This document shows, piece by piece, positions 9,089 to 17,783 of a DNA stretch of 64,000 nucleotides. The stretch is from NCBI RefSeq assembly GCF_000949475.1, contig NZ_JRHC01000001.1:1426001-1490000 (forward strand). Direction: 5' to 3'. Origin of the DNA: Draconibacterium sediminis. GTDB taxonomy: Bacteria; Bacteroidota; Bacteroidia; Bacteroidales; Prolixibacteraceae. The notes beneath the pieces were generated by a model, which saw only the letters and a list, made by a program, of their open reading frames with translations, did no database searches and was not told the origin of the DNA. Each line of letters opens with the position of its first letter. Position 1 is the first letter of the stretch. A program made the position numbers and the translations under genes.

Positions 9089-9319
9089 ATGAACGATCAC
9101 GGTAAAATTGTAGAGCTTTACTCAGGCGACGAAGTAACCATTCAGCACTTAAAGCAGGAATTGGAAGCTGCCGGAATTGCAACAATGTTAAAAGATGGTT
9201 TTAACCAGGGAAATGCCGCCGGTTTTGTTGGCGGAACGCCTTCAGTCGTTGAACTTTTGGTTAATGAAAAAGATTTGTTGCGGGCGCAGGAAATCCTAAA
9301 AACAATCCAGGGAGCGTAA
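9089..9319 (+). CDS. DUF2007-family small protein
   Basis: A 76-residue protein with the DUF2007 pattern: VELYSGDEVTIQHLKQELEAAGI, a variable loop with GFVGG, and a C-terminal VELLVNEKDLLRAQEILK. These proteins are annotated as putative signal transducers with an ACT/PII-like fold; the ligand is unknown. It sits 28 bp after xseB and 3 bp before deoC, so it is probably in the same transcript. Confidence 0.8.
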   Translation: MNDHGKIVELYSGDEVTIQHLKQELEAAGIATMLKDGFNQGNAAGFVGGTPSVVELLVNEKDLLRAQEILKTIQGA

Positions 9320-9322
9320 AAT

Positions 9323-10003
9323 ATGTATACAAAAGAACAAGTAGCTCAGACTATCGACCACGCGGTTTTGAAGCCGGAACAAACACTGGCCGATTTGAAA
9401 GCCAATGCAGAAATGTGCATTAAGAATAAGGTTTTTAGTATGTGCGTGAAACCTTGCGATATAAAAGCCGCCAAAGAGTTATTGAAAGACAGTGGGGTAA
9501 AAGTATCGTGCGTACTTAGTTTTCCGCACGGGGCTGATGCAACACCGGTAAAGGCTTTTCAGGCCAAACAGGCGATTGAAGACGGTACCGATGAAATTGA
9601 TATGGTTATGAATATCGGCCGCTTTTTATCGGGCGAATACGATTATGTTCGCGACGATATTAAAGCCGTAGTTGAAGTGGCTCATCAACACAATGTGCTG
9701 GTAAAAGTTATCCAGGAAAGTGGCCATTTAACACTCGGGCAAATTGCCAAAGCCTGCGAATTATCGTATGAAGCAGGTGCCGATTTCGTAAAAACATCAA
9801 CCGGATTCGGACCGGGTGGCGCCAAACCTGAATACATTGAGGTGATGGTAAAAACCGTTGGCGATAAAATGCAGGTAAAACCTTCGGGTGGCATCCGCGA
9901 TTGGGAAACGGCAGTTGCTTTTTTGGAGCAGGGTGCCGATCGATTGGGGATAGGTTCAACAGAGGCAGTGCTAAACGGAGCAACTGCAACCGGCGATTAT
10001 TAG
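9323..10003 (+). CDS. deoC: Deoxyribose-phosphate aldolase
   Basis: A 226-residue TIM-barrel class I aldolase that cleaves 2-deoxyribose 5-phosphate to glyceraldehyde 3-phosphate and acetaldehyde in nucleoside catabolism. The Schiff-base lysine is K157 in DFVKTSTGFGPGG; other conserved pieces are TIDHAVLKPEQT near the start, DEIDMVMNIGRF and VKPSGGIRDW. The length fits the shorter bacterial DeoC type. The start is 3 bp after the DUF2007 gene. Confidence 0.95.
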   Translation: MYTKEQVAQTIDHAVLKPEQTLADLKANAEMCIKNKVFSMCVKPCDIKAAKELLKDSGVKVSCVLSFPHGADATPVKAFQAKQAIEDGTDEIDMVMNIGRFLSGEYDYVRDDIKAVVEVAHQHNVLVKVIQESGHLTLGQIAKACELSYEAGADFVKTSTGFGPGGAKPEYIEVMVKTVGDKMQVKPSGGIRDWETAVAFLEQGADRLGIGSTEAVLNGATATGDY

Positions 10004-10144
10004 TCAGGTTAGAATGTTTGTTGTTAATGTGAAGTGTAATAATAGCTCATTGTACTTGTAACAAGAAATTTGACTGAAATCGTCTTTTTCAACTAAAAAA
10101 CGCGCATATTTGTGCTTCATTTCTTTTTGAGTGAGAGGAGTAGG

Positions 10145-11275
10145 ATGTATTTTCTAAACGGAGACAGAACATATATAAAACCTGAAAACGGCTGTAAAGG
10201 CTTAAGTTTGCAACTTCAAAATTGCCTGGAGCAGCTGGAAAAAATCAATTCAGGGAAACGGATCTTCAAGCTAAATTTCTTTGTCGATACCAATTCAAAT
10301 TCAGAGTACGATAAACTGCTAAAGGATCTTCGTATTCAGGTTAAGGAACTGATAGGAAGCGAAATTCTGATAAGTTTTATTTCGCAAGCGCCATTAAGTT
10401 GTAAGGTAATCGTTGAGGCATATTATTACGATCCTGAAAACTGGGATTGCCAGATGCTTTCGGAAGGCGAAAACGGCACGGCCTTGTTTCTGAATGGTAC
10501 CACCGAGATTTTGATGGGAACCGTTCATGCCAATCAAAACAGCGATTGTAAGTTAAATGCCGAGAAAGCATTTGATGAACTTGTTGAGACTTTTGAGGAA
10601 GCACAGTTTCCGTTGAATTCGATTGTGCGCCAGTGGAATTACCTGGAAGATATTTTGGGTTTTGATGGCGAAGAGCAGCGCTATCAGGAGTTTAATAACG
10701 TGCGATCGGATGCCTATGGGAAAGCTTTTGAGCAAAGCGGATACCCGGCAGCAACAGGAATAGGAATGAGCCACGGAGGTGTGCTTATCGAATATGTTGC
10801 GGTAAAATCAAAAGAAGTGCTTACCCAACCGGTTGATAATCCCGACCAGATTTCGGCACATCAATACACCGAACAGGTTTTGGTTGGCGAGGCGTGTAAC
10901 CTGAAAACCACACCAAAGTTTGAGCGGGCGCGTTATTTCAGGTACCGCAATAAAAAGCTGATCTTTATTTCAGGAACCGCATCTATAATCGGCGAAAATA
11001 CCGTGGGTGTTGGCGATGCGGCAAAACAAACCGAAGTTACCATTCAGAACATGCAGCGTTTGTATGCCGATGAGGTGCTGGCTGCCTTGCCCGACGAGGT
11101 TGCTAATCCAAAATTCGGACACACCCGTGTATACGTTAAAAACCGAAAAGATTTCACTAAAATTCGTAGCGTGGTGAAAAAGTTTTACGGCGATTTGCCG
11201 GTAGTTTATATTCTTGCTGATATTTGCCGCGATGATTTGCTGGTTGAAATTGAAGGCAAGGTGATTCTTTCTTAA
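10145..11275 (+). CDS. Chorismatase-like protein (FkbO/Hyg5/XanB2 family)
   Basis: 376 residues from the ATG at 10145, preceded by a purine-rich GAGAGGAG; an in-frame start at 10112 has no such site. The C-terminal half carries the RidA-like fold signature of chorismatases: FERARYFRY, IFISGTASIIGE, AAKQTEVTIQNMQRL, FGHTRVYVKNRKDF and ILADICRDDLLVEIEG. Family members hydrolyse chorismate to 3- or 4-hydroxybenzoate or a dihydroxycyclohexadiene acid. In Bacteroidota such enzymes can feed aryl-polyene or flexirubin-type pigments, but no such cluster is visible here. The family call is moderate to good; the product is unknown. Confidence 0.7.
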   Translation: MYFLNGDRTYIKPENGCKGLSLQLQNCLEQLEKINSGKRIFKLNFFVDTNSNSEYDKLLKDLRIQVKELIGSEILISFISQAPLSCKVIVEAYYYDPENWDCQMLSEGENGTALFLNGTTEILMGTVHANQNSDCKLNAEKAFDELVETFEEAQFPLNSIVRQWNYLEDILGFDGEEQRYQEFNNVRSDAYGKAFEQSGYPAATGIGMSHGGVLIEYVAVKSKEVLTQPVDNPDQISAHQYTEQVLVGEACNLKTTPKFERARYFRYRNKKLIFISGTASIIGENTVGVGDAAKQTEVTIQNMQRLYADEVLAALPDEVANPKFGHTRVYVKNRKDFTKIRSVVKKFYGDLPVVYILADICRDDLLVEIEGKVILS

Positions 11276-11403
11276 TAAAACAATTTCATTTTGCCTCTGA
11301 GGACTGTGGGATAGAAACCTGTCTCAATTAATGTTATGCCCACTTATTGCTTAAAGTAGCTAACTGCTTGATATAGGAAGGTCCCCCGAGTACTATTTGT
11401 AGC

Positions 11404-11696
11404 TTTCGTAGGGCTACGAAAGGTGCAAATTCTCCATTTTAGTCTTTTCGTAGCAATACGAAAGGAGTAAATTACCCAATTTGGTGCTTTTGCAGGGCTA
11501 CAATTGTTTCGCTATAATCAATTTGGTCGTTTCGTACCTGTACGATAGCACTTTTGTGTTTAAAAAACCACTTGCGAAGAGCTACGATAGCACTTTTGAG
11601 TCCAATTTGTTGCTAGCGTAGAGCTACGATAGCACTTCTGTCATCAATTTAATACTGGCGTAGGGCTTCCGTAGTAATTTTGTCTGCAATACGGGG
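11404..11696. repeat. Tandem array of seven diverged 42-bp palindromic repeats
   Basis: Units begin at 11404, 11446, 11488, 11530, 11571, 11613 and 11655, so spacing is 42, 42, 42, 41, 42 and 42. Each unit opens with a short palindrome; the best is CTTTCGTAGGGCTACGAAAG at 11403-11422, and unit 4 has TCGTAC/GTACGA. Units 4-6 share the following GATAGCACTT. In unit 2 both arms differ from unit 1 but still pair (TTTCGTA/TACGAAA). Units 3, 5 and 7 pair poorly. The array does not look coding: each palindrome core is followed by TAG or other stops. It could form serial hairpins in RNA from either converging gene or bind a protein. Confidence 0.75.
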
Positions 11697-11782
11697 GCGT
11701 TAAATTTCTGCACGATATGTTTTGTGATTGTTTTGCTGCTTTTGTGGTTTTGCAACGGGGGGTAAACCTCAAATTGACAGAT

Positions 11783-11835
11783 AAAAAAATAACGATTGCA
11801 GAACCGACCGTTAAATCAGCATTCTGCAATCGTTA
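11783..11835 (-). terminator. Intrinsic terminator of the TonB receptor gene
   Basis: A perfect 14-base inverted repeat (TAACGATTGCAGAA at 11790-11803, complement at 11822-11835) with an 18-base loop, followed on the minus strand by a run of seven T (plus-strand A at 11783-11789). Confidence 0.85.
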
Positions 11836-11861
11836 ATCTTCAATCTTTATTCTGGTGTGTC

Positions 11862-14303
11862 TTAAAACGTAAAGTCTATTCCGAACATGAAGTGTACACC
11901 GGCTTGCGGATAATAACCATCCATTTTATAACGCTCGTTACCAAGCAGGTATGGGTAAACCCATGCATTGGTTTCATATTCCACATCAAACAGGTTGTTA
12001 GCCATAAAATGCAGCGAAATCTCATCAAACAGATTCGTTTTAAAGGTGTAATCCGCTTTCAGGTGGTTTACAAAATATGCATCCAGCATACGGTCGTCGC
12101 TCGATGTGTTGTCGATGTACTGATCACCAACATACTGCGAAACAAAGGAGATGCTAAAATGCTCTCCGGGAGTGTAAACAAACTGGCTGTTGGCAATTAC
12201 ATTCGGAGAGAATGCCAAATCGGTAGTTCCCAAATCAAATGCATCTTGTCCCCAGGTGTCCCAGTTGTCAACGTATTCAGTAAAATCTTTAATCTTGTTA
12301 ATGCTTAAAGTGGTGTTACCGTTCCATTGAAAATCGGTGGCAATTTGTACGCCCGCCTGTAATTCAATTCCGGTGCGGTAACTCTTATCAACATTAACCA
12401 TAATTGCCGAACCCACATCGTTGATCTGTCCGGTTACCACCAACTGGTCTTTGTAGTTCATAAAATAGAAGTTGGCTCCCAACGAGAATTTCGATGAAGC
12501 ATAGTTGTATCCCAGCTCCCAGTCGTGCAATGTTTCGTGCACCGGTGGCTCGTTACCTTCCGGGTAATCGACAAAAGCAGTGCGGTTCGGTTCGCGGTTG
12601 GCCACTGCAAACGACAGGTATAAATCCTGGTTGTCGGCCACCTGATAGAATATACCAAGCTTTGGGTTAAAGAAATTGAAGTCGTGATCCTGGTCAAGAT
12701 TACGAAGATCGTCGTCGATTCCTTCAATGGTGTAATCAATCCGGCGGTATTGCAGGTCGGCAAATAAATTCAGCTTTTCAGCTACCTGCCAGTTGTATTT
12801 CGCGTAAACGTTAAAGTCTTTTTTCAAACCAGTGCCGCGGTACCATTCGTGGTTAAAATCGGCTTCGCCCAGGTACTGCGCCCAAATTACATTTCCATAG
12901 TGACGGCCATCGTACACATTGTAGCCACCGCCCAGCGTAAAATCGCTGTTGTTATTATTGTAGTTCAGCGAGTAGGTAAATCCGTAAAAATCGTTGTCGA
13001 GCCACTTGCGGTTGATCAAGTCGGTGGTTTCAATCACTTCGTCACCAATTTCAATGTTAGGCAACAGGTAATCGGCCAGGTCTTCGTCGGCTTTGTAGTT
13101 CTCGTAATAACCATTACCATAAGTGTAGTGCAGCGAAGCATTTAAATTCAGGTGCGGATTAAATTTATGCGAGAAATGCAACTGGTAATGATCCTGCACA
13201 TAGTGGTCAACCTGGTTTTCGTAGGTATAATAATTGTAGGTACGGTTATCCGAAGCCATCATGTGGTCAACTTCTTCCTGAGTCATTAGCCAGTGGTCGG
13301 CATACTGCTGCATTCCTGCCATATCGTTGTTCAAGCGAACAGAAGGTACACCGTACCAGGCCTGGTAGGTTTCTTCGTAGCCGGAAAATACATTCACTTT
13401 TAGTATGGTGTTTTCCGAGTAATAACCGCCTGAAATAAAGTACGATTTCAGATCGGAACTGGCGCGGTCGATAAATCCATCGGACGTAACCTTTGACAAA
13501 CGAACATCGAAAGTAAAATGATCGTTGATCAGTCCTGTTCCTGCCGAAACGGTGTTTTTGAACGTATTGAATGTTCCGGCAGCGGTTTTATACGAACCGT
13601 ATGCTTCTTTGTTCAGCGAATTGGTTTGCAGGTTTATACTGGCACCAAAAGCTGCAGCACCGTTTGTCGATGTTCCCACACCACGCTGAATCTGTACATT
13701 CTCCAGCGATGAAGCCATATCCGGCTGGTCCACAAACCATGTTCCGTGCGATTCTGCATCGTTCAACGGAATACCGTTCACACTCACATTAATCCGGTTC
13801 AAATCGGTACCACGCACACGGAAATTGGTGTAACCCACTCCGGCACCGGCGTCAGAAGTTGTAACAAACGAAGGTGTAAGGTTCAGCAGGAAGGGAATGT
13901 CTTGCCCCATGTTACGTTTGGCAATTTCGTCGCTGCTTACGTTGCTGTAGGCTACCGGTGTTTTATTGCCTGCACGAGTTGCAGAAATCAACACTTCATC
14001 GGTCATAATAACATTGGGTTTCAGGTCAACGGCAATGTTTTTACTGGCTGAAAGTTGCAGGTCGATCTTTTGAGGTTCAAAACCGATAAACGAAACCAGC
14101 AGGGTGTAATCGCCGGGTTTCAGGTTTTTTAATTCAAAACTTCCGTTGGCCTTGGTCGATACGCCATAAAACGATTTTTCGATTACCACGCTGGCACCGG
14201 CCAAAGTTTCTCCATCTCCTTTAACAACACCTGTTAAATTAATTTGCCCGAAAGCAATTACTGCCATAATTTGCAACAGCAGCACTAAACTAAGTCTTTT
14301 CAT
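11862..14303 (-). CDS. TonB-dependent outer-membrane receptor, probable thiamine uptake
   Basis: An 813-residue protein with a signal peptide (residues 1-19, ending AFG), a carboxypeptidase-like regulatory domain (about 22-100, LTGVVKGDGETLAGASVVIE), a plug domain (about 105-225, with VRGTDLNRINVSVNGIPLND and VQIQRGVGTSTNGAAAFG) and a beta barrel ending in an aromatic residue (FGIDFTF). The 5' leader contains a TPP riboswitch, the best clue to substrate: thiamine, its phosphates or a precursor, as predicted for similarly regulated receptors in Bacteroidetes. No inner-membrane transporter or thiamine kinase gene lies beside it, so its partners are elsewhere. Confidence 0.9.
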   Translation of the reverse strand: MKRLSLVLLLQIMAVIAFGQINLTGVVKGDGETLAGASVVIEKSFYGVSTKANGSFELKNLKPGDYTLLVSFIGFEPQKIDLQLSASKNIAVDLKPNVIMTDEVLISATRAGNKTPVAYSNVSSDEIAKRNMGQDIPFLLNLTPSFVTTSDAGAGVGYTNFRVRGTDLNRINVSVNGIPLNDAESHGTWFVDQPDMASSLENVQIQRGVGTSTNGAAAFGASINLQTNSLNKEAYGSYKTAAGTFNTFKNTVSAGTGLINDHFTFDVRLSKVTSDGFIDRASSDLKSYFISGGYYSENTILKVNVFSGYEETYQAWYGVPSVRLNNDMAGMQQYADHWLMTQEEVDHMMASDNRTYNYYTYENQVDHYVQDHYQLHFSHKFNPHLNLNASLHYTYGNGYYENYKADEDLADYLLPNIEIGDEVIETTDLINRKWLDNDFYGFTYSLNYNNNNSDFTLGGGYNVYDGRHYGNVIWAQYLGEADFNHEWYRGTGLKKDFNVYAKYNWQVAEKLNLFADLQYRRIDYTIEGIDDDLRNLDQDHDFNFFNPKLGIFYQVADNQDLYLSFAVANREPNRTAFVDYPEGNEPPVHETLHDWELGYNYASSKFSLGANFYFMNYKDQLVVTGQINDVGSAIMVNVDKSYRTGIELQAGVQIATDFQWNGNTTLSINKIKDFTEYVDNWDTWGQDAFDLGTTDLAFSPNVIANSQFVYTPGEHFSISFVSQYVGDQYIDNTSSDDRMLDAYFVNHLKADYTFKTNLFDEISLHFMANNLFDVEYETNAWVYPYLLGNERYKMDGYYPQAGVHFMFGIDFTF

Positions 14304-14360
14304 TTTTTTTGAAAAATTGGTTAAAAACTAACCAATGAGGTAGGACTTTATCCTTTTCGC

Positions 14361-14436
14361 TCTCCCTACGCCGGTGCTAACCGGATCAGGTTCATTGAGT
14401 ATAATCTCAGTCCCGAAGTTTAATCGGGACACCCCA
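14361..14436 (-). promoter_or_regulatory. TPP (THI-box) riboswitch
   Basis: On the minus strand the leader reads GGGGTGTC, a variable hairpin (TCCCGA with TCGGGA), CTGAGA (plus 14405-14410), a spacer, GAACCTGATCCGG (plus 14381-14393), TTAGCACCGG and CGTAGGGAGAG. These are the conserved elements of the thiamine-pyrophosphate aptamer in the right order. It ends about 58 bp before the ATG of the receptor gene, as expected for control of translation or termination by TPP. Confidence 0.93.
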
Positions 14437-14661
14437 TTGCGTAAATGTCGGGTCAAAGTTATAATGGATTTTTAAACCAACAAAATTAGGCTTAGAGAAA
14501 AGGTGAAATTCGTATTTTATTAATAAATGCCTTAACACTTCATCGATGTGATTTATTTAAGTGTATCGGCATAATTAATTTGGAATGCAGTATTCAACTC
14601 AATAATAAATTAGCAATATTTGTGGTTGCATGATTTTTTTTATGACTTAAACCAACTGAAA
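14437..14661. promoter_or_regulatory. Divergent intergenic region
   Basis: Between the riboswitch and the rhamnosidase ATG. It must contain the start of the riboswitch transcript and a rightward promoter. It is A+T rich; I see no element worth placing and no RNA gene. Confidence 0.35.
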
Positions 14662-17361
14662 ATGAAGATTCGGGTAGTAGCATTTTTCATTCTGTTATCA
14701 ATTAGTAATTATTTGATTGCTCAAACACATGGGGAATCAGTTTCCAATCTTCGATGCGAGTATTTGCATAATCCGCTCGGAGTAGATTCGGCACAGCCCC
14801 GCTTGTCGTGGAGGTTAAATGATACGGAATTAGGAGCAAAGCAGGTAGCATTTGAGCTGCTGGTTTCTACCGATTCGTTAAACATAGTCAATGGTGAAGG
14901 GGATGTGTGGAATTCCGGGAAAACGACGTCAGACAAAATTCTTACGCGTTATGCAGGAGAGAAGCTGCGGCCTTTTACTCGTTATTTTTGGTCGGTATCG
15001 GTATGGAACAATCGAAATGAAAAAGTCTCTTCTCCGGTGGCTTCATTTGAAACAGGAATGATGGGCGTGGAGAACTGGACCGGATCATGGATCAGCGATG
15101 ATAAGGATATTCACGAAAAGGCTGCCCCTTATTTTCGGAAAGAGTTCAAACTGGAGAAAAAAGTAAGCCACGCCAGAATTTATATTGCAGCTGCCGGTTT
15201 GTATGAGCTTTCTATTAATGAGGAGAAAGTTGGTAACCATGTGCTGGATCCTGGTTATACACGTTTCGATCGCCGTAATTTATATGTAACACACGATGTA
15301 ACCAATGAACTAAAAAATGGCGAAAATGCCTTGGGTATTTTGCTCGGAAACGGCTGGTATAACCATCAGTCAACTGCTGTTTGGTACTTCCATAAGGCCC
15401 CGTGGAGAAATCGTCCTGCCTTTTGTTTGGATCTGCACATTACATACGAAGACGGTACAAAAGAGATTATTACTTCCGGAAAAGACTGGAAAACATCACT
15501 TAGCCCGGTAGTTTTTAACAGTATTTACACCGCCGAACATTATGATGCCCGTTTGGAGCAACCCGGCTGGTGTTCACCCGGTTTTGACGATTCAGAATGG
15601 AATGATGTAATTTACCGTGCTGCGCCATCTCAAAATATAGTGTCGCAAATGATGCATCCCATCCGGCATGTGGAAAAGATTGTACCCCAAAGTATTTCTC
15701 AGTTAGATGATACAACATTTGTATTCGATTTGGACCGAAATATTGCCGGGGTTAGTGCCATCACACTAGCCGGTGAAGAAGGAACCATTGTGCGACTAAA
15801 ACACGGCGAACGTTTGTATGAGAACGGACACGTCGACTTATCAAATATTGATGTTCATTACCGGCCTGTTGATGATTCCGATCCTTTTCAAACGGATATA
15901 TACATACTAAACGGGAAAGGTGAGAAAACTTTTATGCCGCGTTTTAACTACAAAGGATTTCAGTATGTTGAGGTAACTTCAAATAAACCAATAAATATCA
16001 GTAAAGAAAGCCTGGTGGCTTATTTTATGCATAGCGATGTTCCCGAAAGTGGCGAATTAGTGACCACTAATCCGACATTAAATAAGATTTGGGAGGCCAC
16101 TAATAATTCCTATTTGTCGAATTTGTTTGGTTACCCAACTGATTGTCCTCAGCGGGAGAAAAATGGCTGGACCGGCGATGCACATATTGCCATTGAAACA
16201 GGCTTATACAGTTTTGACGGGATAACGGTTTACGAAAAGTGGCTGGCCGACCACCGGGACGAGCAGCAGCCAAATGGCGTTTTGCCGTCGATAATTCCTA
16301 CTGATGGTTGGGGATACGAGTGGGGAAACGGCCCTGACTGGACCAGCACCATTGCGCTTATTCCCTGGAATATTTACCTTTTTTACGGCGACGCATCGTT
16401 GTTGGAATCGTGTTATGAAAACATCAAACGTTATGTCGACCACATTACGCAAATTAGTCCTTTGGGAACAACCACCTGGGGTTTGGGCGACTGGGTTCCT
16501 GTTAAATCCAAATCGCCGGTTGAGTTAACTTCTACCTGTTACTATTATGCCGATGCTGTTATCCTGTCGGAAGCCGCTAAACTGTTCAATAAACCGGCAG
16601 ATGCCAATAAATATTCAGCTTTGGCAGCAGAAATAAAACAAGCTTTCAATAACAAATTTTATCACCCGGAAACAGGTATATACGCCAGCGGAACTCAAAC
16701 CGAATTAAGCGCACCGCTTTATTGGGGATTAGTGCCTGAGCAGGAAAAGGAACGGGTAGCCGAAAACCTTGCCAGAAGAGTTGAGGCCGATCAATTTCAT
16801 TTAGATGTAGGTTTGTTGGGGCAAAAATCAATATTAAATGCGTTGAGTGAAAATGGATATGCCGAAATAGCCTACAAAATTGCTGCACAGGAAAGCTATC
16901 CGTCGTGGGGATGGTGGATTGTGAATGGTGCAACAACACTGTTGGAAAACTGGGATATACATGCACAGAACGATATTTCGATGAACCACATTATGTTTGG
17001 AGAAATTGGTGCGTGGCTGTACAAGGGATTAGGGGGAATATATCCTGATCCGAACAATCCGGGATTTAAAAATGTGATTCTGAAACCTGCTTTTATATCA
17101 ACGCTTGAAGGTGTTGATATTTCGCATCAGTCGCTTTATGGCGAAATAAAGTCTGCCTGGAAACACGAGGGTAAATCGGTAGTTTATTCGGTGACTGTTC
17201 CTGCCAATTCTTCTGCCGACTTTTATATTCCTGAAGGTTATGAAATACAAAAAAGCAGTGACGCAGTAACAGGGAAGAAGATAAATTTACTTTTAGCCAA
17301 TGATGGCACTTGTAAATTACAAGCCGGAAATTATTTGATTGAGTTGTTTGAAAAGAAATAG
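14662..17361 (+). CDS. Secreted GH78 alpha-L-rhamnosidase
   Basis: About 899 residues from the ATG at 14662, which starts the signal peptide (MKIRVVAFFILLSISNYLIAQ); an upstream in-frame ATG at 14620 is less likely. Domain order fits GH78: N-terminal beta domains with LRCEYLHNPLGVDSAQPRLSW, a concanavalin-like domain (IYIAAAGLYELSINEEKVG), the (alpha/alpha)6 barrel, and a C-terminal beta domain. The catalytic region DCPQREKNGWTGDAH starts at D494, with E499 the candidate general acid and D506 nearby; YPSWGWWIVNGATTLLENWD is also conserved. It should remove terminal rhamnose from glycosides or polysaccharides outside the cytoplasm. No SusC/SusD pair is adjacent. Confidence 0.93.
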   Translation: MKIRVVAFFILLSISNYLIAQTHGESVSNLRCEYLHNPLGVDSAQPRLSWRLNDTELGAKQVAFELLVSTDSLNIVNGEGDVWNSGKTTSDKILTRYAGEKLRPFTRYFWSVSVWNNRNEKVSSPVASFETGMMGVENWTGSWISDDKDIHEKAAPYFRKEFKLEKKVSHARIYIAAAGLYELSINEEKVGNHVLDPGYTRFDRRNLYVTHDVTNELKNGENALGILLGNGWYNHQSTAVWYFHKAPWRNRPAFCLDLHITYEDGTKEIITSGKDWKTSLSPVVFNSIYTAEHYDARLEQPGWCSPGFDDSEWNDVIYRAAPSQNIVSQMMHPIRHVEKIVPQSISQLDDTTFVFDLDRNIAGVSAITLAGEEGTIVRLKHGERLYENGHVDLSNIDVHYRPVDDSDPFQTDIYILNGKGEKTFMPRFNYKGFQYVEVTSNKPINISKESLVAYFMHSDVPESGELVTTNPTLNKIWEATNNSYLSNLFGYPTDCPQREKNGWTGDAHIAIETGLYSFDGITVYEKWLADHRDEQQPNGVLPSIIPTDGWGYEWGNGPDWTSTIALIPWNIYLFYGDASLLESCYENIKRYVDHITQISPLGTTTWGLGDWVPVKSKSPVELTSTCYYYADAVILSEAAKLFNKPADANKYSALAAEIKQAFNNKFYHPETGIYASGTQTELSAPLYWGLVPEQEKERVAENLARRVEADQFHLDVGLLGQKSILNALSENGYAEIAYKIAAQESYPSWGWWIVNGATTLLENWDIHAQNDISMNHIMFGEIGAWLYKGLGGIYPDPNNPGFKNVILKPAFISTLEGVDISHQSLYGEIKSAWKHEGKSVVYSVTVPANSSADFYIPEGYEIQKSSDAVTGKKINLLLANDGTCKLQAGNYLIELFEKK

Positions 17362-17781
17362 CTACAAATCGGGCAGGTAATATTTGTTAAAATTCTCTCT
17401 GTATTTTACAAACTTACGTGAAGGACGTTGTGTGGCGCGGTCGATGAACAAAACTTTTTGTTGCGCGGTAGAGCAGATTTCACCTTTTTCGTTGCGGAAA
17501 CGGAATTTAAAGTTTGCCGATACATTAAAGATCTCTGAAACCCACACTTCAACATGCACTTCGTTACTCAGGAAAAATGGCTTTTTGTACTGAATGTTTG
17601 TTTCTGTGATGATGGGCAAAATATCGTCTTCGACAGCAATTTGAGTAATCGACAAACCCATTGCTTCGATGAGTTTTACCCGGGCGTTTTCCAGCCATTG
17701 CACGTAAATAATGTTGTTTACGTGGCCAACAAAATCAATGTGATAAGTATAAACGGGTTCCTGAAATTTTAATTTTTGCAT
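17362..17781 (-). CDS. Acyl-CoA thioesterase, 4HBT/YbgC-like hotdog protein
   Basis: A 139-residue hotdog-fold protein. HIDFVGHVNNIIYVQWLENAR (about residues 14-34) contains the catalytic Asp and the conserved HVNN of 4-hydroxybenzoyl-CoA thioesterase-like enzymes. The acyl group is unknown. It ends 1 bp from the stop of the rhamnosidase gene and starts 2 bp after the glycosyltransferase gene, with which it is probably cotranscribed. A paralogous hotdog gene is at 51064. Confidence 0.85.
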   Translation of the reverse strand: MQKLKFQEPVYTYHIDFVGHVNNIIYVQWLENARVKLIEAMGLSITQIAVEDDILPIITETNIQYKKPFFLSNEVHVEVWVSEIFNVSANFKFRFRNEKGEICSTAQQKVLFIDRATQRPSRKFVKYRENFNKYYLPDL

Positions 17782-17783
17782 GT

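Larger units (their letters stand above)
11276..11861. other. Tail-to-tail intergenic region with repeat array and terminator
   Basis: A 586-bp gap between convergent genes. 11276-11400 shows nothing I can name. 11404-11696 holds a 42-bp-period repeat array and 11783-11835 the terminator of the TonB receptor gene (both listed separately). No credible ORF is present. Confidence 0.8.

Noticed and set aside
11404-11696. 42-bp array as a CRISPR
   Set aside because: Units are not near-identical repeats separated by unique spacers; the whole 42 bp varies gradually and no cas gene is in the window.
11404-11696. 42-bp array as a coding repeat of 14 residues
   Set aside because: In-frame stops recur with the units (for example in GATAGCAC), and no start or long frame spans the array.
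13746-14051. Antisense frames inside the TonB receptor gene
   Set aside because: They lie opposite a strongly supported receptor, have low-complexity His/Val-rich composition and no start signals.
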